A stretch of DNA of 59,481 bases from Candidatus Dactylopiibacterium carminicum (GTDB taxonomy: Bacteria; Pseudomonadota; Gammaproteobacteria; Burkholderiales; Rhodocyclaceae). Numbering within the stretch: the first letter of the stretch is position 1; every line of letters begins with the position of its first letter. The notes below the pieces were generated by a model that was not told where the DNA came from, made no database searches, and was given only the letters and a program-made list of their open reading frames with translations. A program made the translations under genes and the position numbers. Location of the stretch: positions 1 through 59,481 of the forward strand of contig NZ_MDUX01000016.1 in assembly GCF_014736495.1 (NCBI RefSeq). The letters run 5' to 3'. Below are positions 44,767 through 56,064 of this stretch, in pieces.

Positions 44767-45816
44767 TCAATGCGCGCGCAGGCGCCGGAACATCGACAGG
44801 AACAGGTCTTCAAGAAACAGGCGCGGGTTCAGTGGATGGCTTGCCGAACGCCGATGCGTATCCAGCTCGCGCAGGCTCTCCAGCCAGGCCAGCAGCGGAA
44901 TCCGGGTCTGCGCCTGCAATGCCGCAGCAAAATCGGCATAGAAACGCGGCGTAGCGCCCGAGGCAACACGTGCACCATCGGCCAGCCAACGCTGAACCCA
45001 GTCGATCAGCGTCGGCATAGCGAATCCGGCCTCCAGCGCATCCTTTGCCTTCAGGCGCGCCTCCCATTCCGCAGCCAGGCGCAATGGATCGCGCTGCCCC
45101 AACTGCGCCAGATCCTCCGCCAGCTTGCGGCGCAGCCCCAACCAGACCGGTGTGGCCAGCGTCTTCGCCGCCAGTGGTAGCCCGCCGGCAAACCCCAGCA
45201 AGGCATCGTCCGCAACGTCCTGCGCCTGCAGCCAGGCCTGTGCCTGTGCTTCCGGAGGCGGCATAAATTCGATTACCTGGCAACGGCTACGGATGGTGGC
45301 AAGCAGCTTGCGCGGCGCATCGCTGGCAAGGATGAACACGGTGTTCTCCCCCGGCTCCTCCAGCGACTTGAGCAAGGCATTGGCCGCGGCCACGTTCATC
45401 GCTTCGGCCGGGTCGATGAGCACCACACGGCGCCCACCGGCATGTCCGCCCGCACCGACCTCCAGCGCAGACTGAAGCTGGCGGACCTGATCGATCACGA
45501 TCTGCGTGGAGCGCGTTTTTTCCTTCTTGCCTCCTTCTTCTGCTTCCTCTTCGGCAGCTTCATCCGCAGCAGGCACAAGCAGGAAATGATCGGGATGGTT
45601 GCCACCCGCGATCCAGTTGCAATCCTTGCACTGGCCGCAGGCGAATCCTTGTGCATCCGGCTGTGTGCACAACAGCGCTTGCGCCAGACGCTCGCCGAAC
45701 AGGCGCTTGCCACTGCCTGCCGGCCCTGTGAGCAACAACGCATGCGGCAGGCGTGCACCCCGGGCACGCACTGCCTGCCAAGCAGGCAATAACCAGGGAG
45801 GCAGCATTTCCGTCAT
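44767..45816 (-). CDS. holB: DNA polymerase III delta-prime subunit
   Basis: Clamp-loader subunit of the replicative polymerase. ATG 45816 overlaps the tmk stop by four bases (ATGA), giving 349 residues. It has a P-loop [20 protein letters not shown], a zinc module ([20 protein letters not shown]), [20 protein letters not shown] and [20 protein letters not shown] then [11 protein letters not shown]. An acidic insert ([20 protein letters not shown]) interrupts the domain near residue 100. Confidence 0.94.
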   Translation of the reverse strand: MTEMLPPWLLPAWQAVRARGARLPHALLLTGPAGSGKRLFGERLAQALLCTQPDAQGFACGQCKDCNWIAGGNHPDHFLLVPAADEAAEEEAEEGGKKEKTRSTQIVIDQVRQLQSALEVGAGGHAGGRRVVLIDPAEAMNVAAANALLKSLEEPGENTVFILASDAPRKLLATIRSRCQVIEFMPPPEAQAQAWLQAQDVADDALLGFAGGLPLAAKTLATPVWLGLRRKLAEDLAQLGQRDPLRLAAEWEARLKAKDALEAGFAMPTLIDWVQRWLADGARVASGATPRFYADFAAALQAQTRIPLLAWLESLRELDTHRRSASHPLNPRLFLEDLFLSMFRRLRAH

Positions 45817-46427
45817 TGGAATCGGGCCTCCAGGCAAGCCAGCAGTGCGGCACTGACTTCGGCAGGGGAACGCGTGGCATCCAGTACGACAATACGCCCG
45901 TCACTTCCAGCCGCGCGGCGCAGATAGGCAGCGCGCACGCGCTCGAAGAAATCCCGCTGTTCTCGCTCGAAGCGATCCGTCGCCTCGCGCCCCTGCGCTA
46001 GACGCTCCGCAGCCACGGCGGGCGGCACATCGAAAACGAAGGTCAGATCAGGCTGCAGATCGGCGTGCACCCAGGCCTCCAATGTGCGGAACTTGGTTTC
46101 ATCCAGACCGCGGCCACCGCACTGGTAGGCATAGGTAGCATCCGTGAAACGGTCGCTGATCACCCACTCTCCGCGTGCCAGCGCCGGCTCGATGAGCAAG
46201 GCCAAATGCTCGCGACGCGCAGCGAACATCAACAAGGCTTCGGTTTCCAGGTGCATGGACTGATGCAGCAGGATCTCGCGCAGTCGTTCGCCCAGTGGCG
46301 TACCACCGGGCTCGCGAGTTTGCTGCAAAACATGCCCGCGACAGCGTATCCAGTCCGCACAGGCCGCAATCTGCGTACTTTTGCCGGCGCCATCGATCCC
46401 TTCGAAAGTGATGAAACGTCCGCGCAT
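45813..46427 (-). CDS. tmk: Thymidylate kinase
   Basis: Phosphorylates dTMP to dTDP. The product is 204 residues from ATG 46427 (a GTG two codons earlier is an alternative that overlaps the mltG stop). Motifs: P-loop [34 protein letters not shown], the lid/DRY region [20 protein letters not shown] and [14 protein letters not shown]. mltG-tmk-holB is a conserved gene order. Confidence 0.96.
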   Translation of the reverse strand: MRGRFITFEGIDGAGKSTQIAACADWIRCRGHVLQQTREPGGTPLGERLREILLHQSMHLETEALLMFAARREHLALLIEPALARGEWVISDRFTDATYAYQCGGRGLDETKFRTLEAWVHADLQPDLTFVFDVPPAVAAERLAQGREATDRFEREQRDFFERVRAAYLRRAAGSDGRIVVLDATRSPAEVSAALLACLEARFQ

Positions 46428-46429
46428 GC

Positions 46430-47431
46430 TCACCGCCCATTCCTCAGATAACGCGATACCGCGCGATTGTGTTCGTCCAGCGTGCGCGAAAACTGGCTGC
46501 TGCCGTCGCCTCGCGCCACGAAGTACATGTAGGAGGTCTTCTCGGGCTGCAAGGTTGCGCGTAACGCTGCACGGCCGACCAGCGCAATCGGCGTCGGGGG
46601 CAGGCCAGCACGCGTGTAGCTGTTGTAAGGGGTATCGGCCTGCAGGTGCGATCGGCTCAGACTGCCCTTGAAGGTCTGCCCCAGACCATAGATCACCGTG
46701 GGATCACTCTGCAGGCGCATTCCGATCCGCAGGCGATTGTGGAATACGGACGACACCAGGCTGCGGTCCCCGGCCTGGCCCGTCTCCTTCTCCACCACCG
46801 AAGCCAGGATCAGCGCTTCGTAAGGGCTTGCCAGGGGCAGATCCAGCTGGCGTGCGGCCCACTCCTCGTCCAGCCATCGCTGCATGCGCTGAGAGGCTCG
46901 GTGCAATATTTCGAGCTCACTGCTGCCACGCGAAAAGCTGTAAGTATCCGGGGCGAACATGCCTTCCGGCGGAACCCCCGTCATGCCCAGGCGTTCCATG
47001 ATCTGCCCGTCGCTCAGCCTGCGCGTGTCATGCAGCAGATCGGGCTGCGCATACAGCACCTCACGCACGCGGGCGAAAGTCCAGCCCTCCACCAGCGTCA
47101 CATCCGAATAGGCGTTGGCTCCGCTGGAAAGCAGCAGCACCAGTTCCCAGGCAGACACCGGCTTGTCGACACGATAACTGCCGGCCTTCACCTGCGAAGC
47201 ATGCCCGCTGACGCGTGCAAGCCACGTCAGTGCCGGCGGCCAGACATCCAGTCCGGCATGCGCCACTGTGCGTGCCACTGTGCGCATGGAATCCCCGCGT
47301 GCCACGTCGAATTCCACCACCACCTGCTTCATCGCCAGGGGGCGCGTTGCCTGCCAAGCCAGCGCGCCGGTCACCACGGCAGGCAACAATACGAACAGGA
47401 AGAAAAGGCGCGTCAGAATCTTGCGGAACAT
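46430..47431 (-). CDS. mltG: Endolytic murein transglycosylase MltG
   Basis: Inner-membrane lytic transglycosylase thought to end growing glycan strands. From ATG 47431 it has 333 residues with one N-terminal membrane helix ([18 protein letters not shown]), a LysM-like region and the YceG core: [29 protein letters not shown] with the catalytic Glu, [20 protein letters not shown] and [18 protein letters not shown]. pabC, often upstream, is replaced by the divergent mfd. Confidence 0.95.
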   Translation of the reverse strand: MFRKILTRLFFLFVLLPAVVTGALAWQATRPLAMKQVVVEFDVARGDSMRTVARTVAHAGLDVWPPALTWLARVSGHASQVKAGSYRVDKPVSAWELVLLLSSGANAYSDVTLVEGWTFARVREVLYAQPDLLHDTRRLSDGQIMERLGMTGVPPEGMFAPDTYSFSRGSSELEILHRASQRMQRWLDEEWAARQLDLPLASPYEALILASVVEKETGQAGDRSLVSSVFHNRLRIGMRLQSDPTVIYGLGQTFKGSLSRSHLQADTPYNSYTRAGLPPTPIALVGRAALRATLQPEKTSYMYFVARGDGSSQFSRTLDEHNRAVSRYLRNGR

Positions 47432-47576
47432 GGACAGCAGGGCGCAGAGCGGCTGAAGGGCCGCCAATGATACATGCCCCTACCCCTCCGGCAAGCTCGC
47501 AGCCCGGCGCTATAATCCGGCCTCTGCCGCATGCCGCCCGCCGTCATGCGGCGTTGTGCTTTTCTGCCGCCAGACC

Positions 47577-50500
47577 ATGACTACCGCCCCGCTTCAGCCC
47601 CTATCCCGGATCAACCTTCCCAAACCCGGCCAACGCCTCGACCTGCCCCGCCTGCATGGCGCCAGCGATGCCGCCGCACTCGCCCAGCTTGCCGCCACGG
47701 GCCACAAGCTGGTCGTAATCACCGCCAATCCGCTCGATGCGCAACGCCTCGTGGAGGAGATCGCCTGGTTCGCCCAAGGGCTGCGCGTGCACCTGCTGCC
47801 GGACTGGGAAACTCTGCCCTACGACAATTTCTCGCCCCACCAGGATCTGATCTCCGAACGGCTGGCCACGCTCTACGCGATCCAGAAAGGCGAGTCGGAC
47901 ATCACCTTGCTGCCGGCTTCCACAGCGCTCTACCGCATGGCGCCCCCCAGCTATCTCGCCGGGCACACCTTCTTCATGAAGGCCAAGGAGCGGCTGGACG
48001 TCGAAGCCTTCAAGCTGCAGATGGCACTGGCGGGCTACGAGCACGTCACCCAGGTGGTACGCCCCGGCGAATTCTCGGTACGTGGCGGGCTGGTCGATCT
48101 GTTTCCGATGGGCGTCAAACTGCCCTATCGCATCGACCTCTTCGATGACGAGATCGACACCATCCGCACTTTCGATCCGGACACCCAGCGCACCGTGTAC
48201 CCGGTACCCGAGATCCGCCTGCTGCCGGCGCGCGAATTCCCGCTCGACGACAAGGCTCGCGCCCATTTCCGCGCCGCCTTCCGCGAAGCTTTCGAGGGCG
48301 ATCCGACCAAGAGTCCGATCTACAAGGACATTTCCAATGGCGTCGCCTCGGCCGGCATCGAGTATTACCTGCCGCTGTTCTTCGACGAAACAGCCACGCT
48401 CTTCGACTATCTGCCGAAGAACGCCGTCCTGGTCACCCACCAGGACGTCCCGGGTGCCATCGAAGCCTTCTGGGTGGAGGCCAACAGCCGCTACCGGCTG
48501 ATGGCCGGCGACCGCGCCCGCCCGCTGCTGCCGCCTGATCGTCTGTTTCTCGGCGCAGATGCCTTCTGGAGTTCGGCCAAGGCGCTACCGCGAATTGCCA
48601 TTTCAGCTTCCGGTGATGCAACAAAAAAAGCCCCCCTCCCCTCTGAGGGAGAAGGAACGGCCAGCAGCCCTACTTCACCGCTGCCCGACCTTTCCGTCGA
48701 ACGCAAGGCAACGGATCCGCTGCACAAGCTCAAACACTTCCTCGCCAACTTTCCCTGGCGCGTGTTGCTGCTGGCCGAATCCGCCGGCCGTGCGCAGACC
48801 ATCACAGAGTACTTCGCCGAATATAATCTGAAGCCTGCAGGTAGCGCCGATCTGGCGGGTTTTCTCGCTTCGGACGCGCGCCTCGCGCTGGCCACCGGCC
48901 CGTTGTCGGCCGGCTTCGTGCAGCCTTCAGCCAACATCGCCATCCTCACCGAGAACGAGCTCTATGCCAGCCAGGCCAGGCCGCGTGGGCGCGGCCGTGA
49001 AGGCCGCAAGAGCACCGTGGAAGGCTGGCTCAAGGACCTCTCCGAACTCAAGATCGGCGACCCGGTGGTGCACCAGAGCCACGGCATTGGTCGCTATCTG
49101 GGCCTCGTCTACATGGATATGGGCGAAGGCGACACCGAATTCCTGCATCTGGAATATGCCGAAGACACCAAGCTCTACGTGCCGGTATCGCAACTGCACG
49201 TAATCACGCGCTATGCCGGTGCCGACCCCGAGAACATCGCCCTGCACAAGCTGGGCTCCGGGCAATGGGAAAAGGCTAAACGCAAGGCCGCGCAACAGGT
49301 GCGCGACACCGCCGCCGAGCTGCTGGTGCTCTACGCCAAGCGCGCCGCCCGCCCGGGACACAAGTTCGACTTCAAGCAGCACGATCTGGAAGCCTTCGCC
49401 GAAGGTTTCGGTTTCGAAGAAACGCCGGACCAGCTCGCCGCGATCAATGCGGTGGTCGAAGACATGCGCTCGGGCCGGCCGATGGACCGCCTCGTCTGCG
49501 GCGACGTGGGCTTCGGCAAGACCGAGGTGGCATTGAGAGCCGCTTTCATCGCGGTAGCCGACGGCAAGCAGGTCGCCGTACTCTGCCCGACCACGCTGCT
49601 TGCCGAGCAGCACTACCAGACCTTCGCCGACCGCTTTGCCGACTGGCCGATCAAGGTGGCCGAGATTTCGCGCTTCAAGACCGCCAAGGAACAGGCCGAG
49701 GCACTGGAGCAGCTGGCCCAGGGCAAGGTGGACATCCTCATCGGCACCCACCGCCTGCTGCAGAAGGATGTGGAGTTCAAGCGCCTGGGGCTGGTGATCA
49801 TCGACGAGGAACACCGTTTCGGCGTGCGCCAGAAGGAAGCGCTGAAAAACCTGCGTGCCGAGGTCGACATCCTCACCCTCACCGCCACACCGATCCCGCG
49901 CACGCTGGGCATGGCCATGGAAGGACTGCGCGAATTCTCGGTGATCGCCACCGCGCCACAGAAACGCCTGGCCATCAAGACCTTCGTGCAGAGCTGGTCG
50001 AAGGGCATCGTGCGTGAAGCCGTGCTGCGGGAATTCAAGCGCGGCGGCCAGGTGTACTTCCTGCACAACGAGGTGGACACCATCGACAACATGCGCGAAT
50101 CGCTCGCCGAACTGCTGCCCGAGGCGCGCATCGTCGTCGGCCACGGCCAGATGAACGAACGCGAGCTGGAACGCGTGATGCGCGACTTCACCACGCAACG
50201 CGCCAACCTGCTGCTGTGTACCACCATCATCGAGACCGGCATCAACATCCCCACGGCCAACACCATCGTCATCAATCGTGCGGACCGCTTCGGGCTGGCG
50301 CAGCTGCACCAGCTGCGCGGACGTGTGGGGCGCTCGCACCACCAGGCCTACGCCTACCTGCTCACCGACGCCAATGCCAAGCCCTCGGCCAATGCGCAGA
50401 AGCGCCTAGAAGCCATCAGCATGATGGAGGACCTCGGCTCCGGCTTCTTCCTCGCCATGCATGATCTGGAGATCCGCGGCGCCGGCGAGGTGCTGGGCGA

Positions 50501-51050
50501 CAACCAGTCTGGCGAAATCCAGCAAGTCGGCTTCGCGATGTACTCGCAGATGCTCAACCGCGCGGTGCGCGCGCTGCAATCCGGCAAGGAAGTCGATCTG
50601 GCGCAGCCGCTGGACGTGACCTCCGAAATCAACCTGCACTCCCCGGCGCTGCTGCCCAACGCCTACTGTCCGGACCTGCAGGAGCGTCTCACGCTCTACA
50701 AGCGCATGTCCAACTGCGAGGATCTCGACGAACTGGGCCTGATCCAGGAAGAACTCATCGACCGCTTCGGCGAACTGCCGGACCAGGCCCGCGCGCTGCT
50801 GGAAACACACCGTCTGCGCATCGCCGCCAAACCGCTGGGCATCCTCAAGATCGATGCCTCGGACAGCCGCATCCACTTGCACTTCGAGCCAAATCCACCG
50901 ATTGAGCCGATCCGGATCATCAAGCTCATCCAGAACAACCGGAACTGGAAACTCGCCGGGCAGGACAAGCTCACCATCAACATCACCGCAGACACCTTCG
51001 GCGAACGCGCCAGCAAGGTCCGCAGCGCGTTGAAACAGCTGACGGCCTGA
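47577..51050 (+). CDS. mfd: Transcription-repair coupling factor Mfd
   Basis: Releases RNA polymerase stalled at lesions and recruits UvrA. ATG 47577 gives 1,157 residues: UvrB-like N-terminal module (YDNFSPHQDLISERLATLYA; VRPGEFSVRGGLVDLFPMG), the RNA-polymerase-interacting domain (IGDPVVHQSHGIGRYLGLVY), and the RecG-like motor (MDRLVCGDVGFGKTEVALRA Walker A; VIIDEEHRFGVRQKE; TLTATPIPRTLGMAMEGLRE; TIIETGINIPTANTIVINRA) plus the C-terminal inhibitory domain. A low-complexity insert of about 25 residues near position 347-372 (KKAPLPSEGEGTASSPTSPL) is encoded by a repeat-like sequence. Confidence 0.96.
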   Translation: MTTAPLQPLSRINLPKPGQRLDLPRLHGASDAAALAQLAATGHKLVVITANPLDAQRLVEEIAWFAQGLRVHLLPDWETLPYDNFSPHQDLISERLATLYAIQKGESDITLLPASTALYRMAPPSYLAGHTFFMKAKERLDVEAFKLQMALAGYEHVTQVVRPGEFSVRGGLVDLFPMGVKLPYRIDLFDDEIDTIRTFDPDTQRTVYPVPEIRLLPAREFPLDDKARAHFRAAFREAFEGDPTKSPIYKDISNGVASAGIEYYLPLFFDETATLFDYLPKNAVLVTHQDVPGAIEAFWVEANSRYRLMAGDRARPLLPPDRLFLGADAFWSSAKALPRIAISASGDATKKAPLPSEGEGTASSPTSPLPDLSVERKATDPLHKLKHFLANFPWRVLLLAESAGRAQTITEYFAEYNLKPAGSADLAGFLASDARLALATGPLSAGFVQPSANIAILTENELYASQARPRGRGREGRKSTVEGWLKDLSELKIGDPVVHQSHGIGRYLGLVYMDMGEGDTEFLHLEYAEDTKLYVPVSQLHVITRYAGADPENIALHKLGSGQWEKAKRKAAQQVRDTAAELLVLYAKRAARPGHKFDFKQHDLEAFAEGFGFEETPDQLAAINAVVEDMRSGRPMDRLVCGDVGFGKTEVALRAAFIAVADGKQVAVLCPTTLLAEQHYQTFADRFADWPIKVAEISRFKTAKEQAEALEQLAQGKVDILIGTHRLLQKDVEFKRLGLVIIDEEHRFGVRQKEALKNLRAEVDILTLTATPIPRTLGMAMEGLREFSVIATAPQKRLAIKTFVQSWSKGIVREAVLREFKRGGQVYFLHNEVDTIDNMRESLAELLPEARIVVGHGQMNERELERVMRDFTTQRANLLLCTTIIETGINIPTANTIVINRADRFGLAQLHQLRGRVGRSHHQAYAYLLTDANAKPSANAQKRLEAISMMEDLGSGFFLAMHDLEIRGAGEVLGDNQSGEIQQVGFAMYSQMLNRAVRALQSGKEVDLAQPLDVTSEINLHSPALLPNAYCPDLQERLTLYKRMSNCEDLDELGLIQEELIDRFGELPDQARALLETHRLRIAAKPLGILKIDASDSRIHLHFEPNPPIEPIRIIKLIQNNRNWKLAGQDKLTINITADTFGERASKVRSALKQLTA

Positions 51051-51061
51051 AGCCCCGGACT

Positions 51062-51589
51062 ATGATCGCCGCCGAAAACACCGCCTGGCTCGCCAAGCTG
51101 CGCTACCGCCTGGAGGATTTCCGCGCTACGGCCGTATTCGGCAAGGGGCAACCCTGCTCGCTGAAAATCCGGCCGCAAACGGGCTGGTTCAGCCGTGCCA
51201 ATACGCCACACACCCAGGCCGGCATCGATGCGGGCTCGCGCGGCCTGCTTTCCTCGACAGTATGGCTAGGGGATCACGACACCGGACCCGAGATCCTCTG
51301 CTGTCTGGACGACGGGCCAGACCAGTGCACACTCCGTACGCAGGTCATGACGCTGCTGCTGCTCATCTTCGATGCAGCACGAACAGGCCGAAGCCAGGGC
51401 GATCCGCTTGATGCCCGGCTGGATTTGCTGCTGCGCGGCTTCGATACGCACGGAAACTATTTCGAACAGACCGTGCTGACAGCCGAAGCCGGTGCCCCGG
51501 CCATCGATCCGGACAGACTCCTCACGGCATTCGCTGCGCTTGGTATAGGCCTGAAGCAGCCCGGCCGGGCAACTGCCCTGCACGGCTGA
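51062..51589 (+). CDS. Hypothetical protein downstream of mfd
   Basis: A 175-residue protein I do not recognise. It begins 11 bases after mfd and is probably co-transcribed. There is no signal peptide or membrane segment. A short hydrophobic helix (TQVMTLLLLIFDAA) sits mid-protein and the C-terminal part reads PDRLLTAFAALGIGLKQPGR. Codon use and base composition look like the neighbours, so it is likely a real gene. No function can be proposed beyond its position. Confidence 0.7.
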   Translation: MIAAENTAWLAKLRYRLEDFRATAVFGKGQPCSLKIRPQTGWFSRANTPHTQAGIDAGSRGLLSSTVWLGDHDTGPEILCCLDDGPDQCTLRTQVMTLLLLIFDAARTGRSQGDPLDARLDLLLRGFDTHGNYFEQTVLTAEAGAPAIDPDRLLTAFAALGIGLKQPGRATALHG

Positions 51590-51697
51590 CAACCCGTCAG
51601 CCCTCTATCGCCCGAAGCGTTTCCAGAGGACAATGTGCGCCTTCCCGCCGTGCGCCACAAGCAAGCGCCGCCCCCTCCCCATTCAGGTATTTCCTCC
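51590..51697. other. Leader region upstream of deaD
   Basis: About 108 bases between the unknown gene and deaD with no clear hairpin. It probably holds the deaD promoter or leader. Confidence 0.3.
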
Positions 51698-53773
<2,076 letters not shown>

Positions 53774-53890
53774 GCGCTGCTCGAGATACCGGCTTCGGCA
53801 GAGCGCATTGCTCTGTCGAGGTATCGCAGCATGAACGGGAACCGCGGACGCAACGTCGCTCAGCCAAGCCCGGCCCCATTCTCAATGAGC

Positions 53891-53916
53891 GTCATCCCGA
53901 CGAAAGCCGGGATGAC
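53891..53916. repeat. REP-like palindrome between deaD and the HD-GYP gene
   Basis: GTCATCCCG, ACGAAAGC loop, CGGGATGAC in the gap between convergent genes. Elements of this GTCATCCCGRCGAAAGCCGG type are common dispersed palindromes in many proteobacterial genomes. A second, weaker hairpin (GCAGAGC, GCATT, GCTCTGT at 53798-53816) lies just after deaD. Either could act as a bidirectional terminator. Confidence 0.65.
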
Positions 53917-53955
53917 GGCTCAAGACTGACGGACAGGCTTTCGCCTAAGCCCCGC

Positions 53956-54804
53956 TCAGGACTCCAGATGCCCCACGGCATCCAGGATCAGTCGCGAGAT
54001 CAACTCGGTATCCGGCAAGGCCACGGCCACCGAAGGGCGCCCCTTGTTGCCGGTCGGTTCGATGTCCACGCCCTGGCTGCTCCGGCGCACCTTGAATTCA
54101 TTGGCGCACAGACGGCAATAAACGCTGTCGCCATCCTCATGAGTGCGGAACACGTTCACCACCGGCCCGCAGTTCGGGCAGGATTGCACGCGGATGCCGA
54201 TGTCGGAATGGCCCAGAATATGGTCGAAGCCCCCGGCACGGCCAAGCGACACGAAACGCGCCCCGAATTCGGCATCAAACTGACTGCCCAGCCCACGTTC
54301 GATGTGGTTCAGCGCCTCGTTCAGGCTCAAGGCCCTGCGATAAGGACGCTGGCTGGTCATGGCATCAAAGGCATCGCAGACCGCGATGATGCGTGCTGGC
54401 AGCGGAATCTCCAGCCCTTTCAGTCCGGCCGGATAGCCGGTGCCATCGGCACGCTCGTGATGGTGCAGGATCGCATCGCGCAGCAGCCCCGCCAAGGGAT
54501 GCCCTTCCAGCAGACGGGCGCCCACGGCCGAATGCTCCTTGACCATTTCGTACTCGGACTCGATGAGCCGCTCAGGGCGGGTCAGCACCGCGTCCGAGAT
54601 GCCGACCTTGCCCAGATCATGCAGATAACCCGCCACAGCCACCTGGGCGATCACCTGTTCGGTCTGCACGCTGCCCTCGGCAATCAGGCGTGCATAGCGC
54701 GAGACGCGCCAAGCATGCCCCACGGTGAACGGATCACGGGCTTCCACCATCCAGGCCATCGTGAACAATCCGACCAGTTCCTGCTCCATGCGCGCGCGCA
54801 TCAT
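53956..54804 (-). CDS. HD-GYP-domain protein with C-terminal zinc ribbon
   Basis: Probable cyclic-di-GMP phosphodiesterase of 282 residues. The metal site HD is at 62-63 (LHDLGKVGISD) and the signature HHERADGTGYPAGL at 115-128, followed by IPLPARIIAVCDAFDAMTSQ and RPYRRALS. After residue 200 a zinc-ribbon-like module has two Cys pairs, C209/C212 (CPNC) and C230/C233 (CRLC), which is an unusual addition. It is the last gene of a cluster running etfB-etfA-small protein-HD-GYP, 40 bases after its neighbour. Confidence 0.9.
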   Translation of the reverse strand: MMRARMEQELVGLFTMAWMVEARDPFTVGHAWRVSRYARLIAEGSVQTEQVIAQVAVAGYLHDLGKVGISDAVLTRPERLIESEYEMVKEHSAVGARLLEGHPLAGLLRDAILHHHERADGTGYPAGLKGLEIPLPARIIAVCDAFDAMTSQRPYRRALSLNEALNHIERGLGSQFDAEFGARFVSLGRAGGFDHILGHSDIGIRVQSCPNCGPVVNVFRTHEDGDSVYCRLCANEFKVRRSSQGVDIEPTGNKGRPSVAVALPDTELISRLILDAVGHLES

Positions 54805-54844
54805 CGTGTCTCTCTCCTGCCAGTTTCTTTATCAGCGCAACAGA

Positions 54845-55129
54845 TCATACTCCGGCACGCCCCTCCCGCAGAGCCTGCCAGGCTTGCATCAATGCCGGTG
54901 GCAACTCGCCTTCGATCATATCCACCATCCCCAGTACCTGCTCGAGTCTGCACGACGAACATGACGCCCAGAGACGCAGGAAGGTTTTCCCACTGGACTC
55001 CCGCCGCAAGGGCTCACCCTCGGCGTCGAAATACAATGCGTCCGGTTGCCAGGCGGCAAGCGCCTGTTGCACATCCGTGCAGACACGCAACAAACCGCTG
55101 TCGGCAAGGAACAGGTATACCGCACTCAT
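54845..55129 (-). CDS. Small hypothetical protein with CxxC motif in the etf operon
   Basis: A 94-residue protein beginning MSAVYLFLADSGLLRVCTDV, whose ATG overlaps the etfA stop by four bases (ATGA), which is the main support for it being real. It has a CSSC pair at 57-60 (LRLWASCSSCRLEQVLG) and no membrane segment. I do not recognise a family. Its coupling to etfA suggests a role near electron transfer, but that is inference only. Confidence 0.7.
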   Translation of the reverse strand: MSAVYLFLADSGLLRVCTDVQQALAAWQPDALYFDAEGEPLRRESSGKTFLRLWASCSSCRLEQVLGMVDMIEGELPPALMQAWQALREGRAGV

Positions 55130-56064
55130 CCCAACGCCTTCAGGAACAACGGCACCTGCTCGTGCAGGTCGCCGATCAACGCGTAATCCGCAAGCTTCAC
55201 GATGGGGGCGTCGGGATCCCGGTTGATTGCCACGACGCAACCAGCGCTGCGCATGCCGGCCAGATGCTGTCGCGAGCCCGAAAGCCCGACGGCGATATAA
55301 AGCCGCGGCGCCACGACGCGTCCACTCTGGCCAATCTGCCAGGCGCCCGGCGCGAACCCGGCATCCACGGCGGCGCGCGTGGCGGCCAGCGCAGCCCCCA
55401 GACGCGCAGCCAGCGGCGCCAGCAAGGCACGAAAGGCTTCGGCGGAGCCCAGGCCAAGCCCGCCAGCCACCACGATCTGGGCCGCCCCCAGCGTTGCCGG
55501 GCCGGATGGCGCTTCCACGCTCCGCGAAATCAGGGTGCGTACACCAAGATCGGGGCCGGGAGCCAACTTTTCCACCGGCGCGGCAGAACCCGCGCGAACC
55601 ACGGCTTCCGCATGGCTTGAAGGATGCGCAGTCAGCACCTTCACGCGTTCCTGGCAACGCACGGTCTCGATCAGTGCTCCCGCACAAAGGGGACGACGAA
55701 AGGTTTCGGCATCCAGGATCTCCAGCACATCCGTCACCGGCGCGACATCCAGCATCGCAGCCACGCGCGGCGCCAGGCTTCGTCCGAATGGATCGGCCGC
55801 GAACACCACATGCCGATAGGCGCCGGCGAACTGGGCGATCACCATCGACAGGTTCTCTTCCTCGCCGTGCGCGTAATGCGGCGCATCGAGCACGCGCACG
55901 CGCGCCACACCGGTATGCCCCGCCAGCGCTCGGGCCGCGTCCTGAGCATCGGTTCCGCAGACCATCACATCAATCGCCGGCGCCAGCTCCCGAGCGACGG
56001 CCAGCGCCGCCAAAGTCATCCGGCCAGCGGCATGTTGCACATCCACAAGGAACAGCACGCTCAT
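55126..56064 (-). CDS. etfA: Electron transfer flavoprotein alpha subunit
   Basis: FAD-binding half of ETF, carrying electrons from dehydrogenases to the quinone pool. The 312-residue product has a Rossmann-like first domain (VRVLDAPHYAHGEEENLSMV, DPFGRSLAPRVAAML) and the FAD domain: VVAGGLGLGSAEAFRALLAP, SGRVVAPRLYIAVGLSGSRQ, HLAGMRSAGCVVAINRDPDA and ADYALIGDLHEQVP. It diverges from common ETF at several positions. It overlaps etfB by four bases. Confidence 0.92.
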   Translation of the reverse strand: MSVLFLVDVQHAAGRMTLAALAVARELAPAIDVMVCGTDAQDAARALAGHTGVARVRVLDAPHYAHGEEENLSMVIAQFAGAYRHVVFAADPFGRSLAPRVAAMLDVAPVTDVLEILDAETFRRPLCAGALIETVRCQERVKVLTAHPSSHAEAVVRAGSAAPVEKLAPGPDLGVRTLISRSVEAPSGPATLGAAQIVVAGGLGLGSAEAFRALLAPLAARLGAALAATRAAVDAGFAPGAWQIGQSGRVVAPRLYIAVGLSGSRQHLAGMRSAGCVVAINRDPDAPIVKLADYALIGDLHEQVPLFLKALG

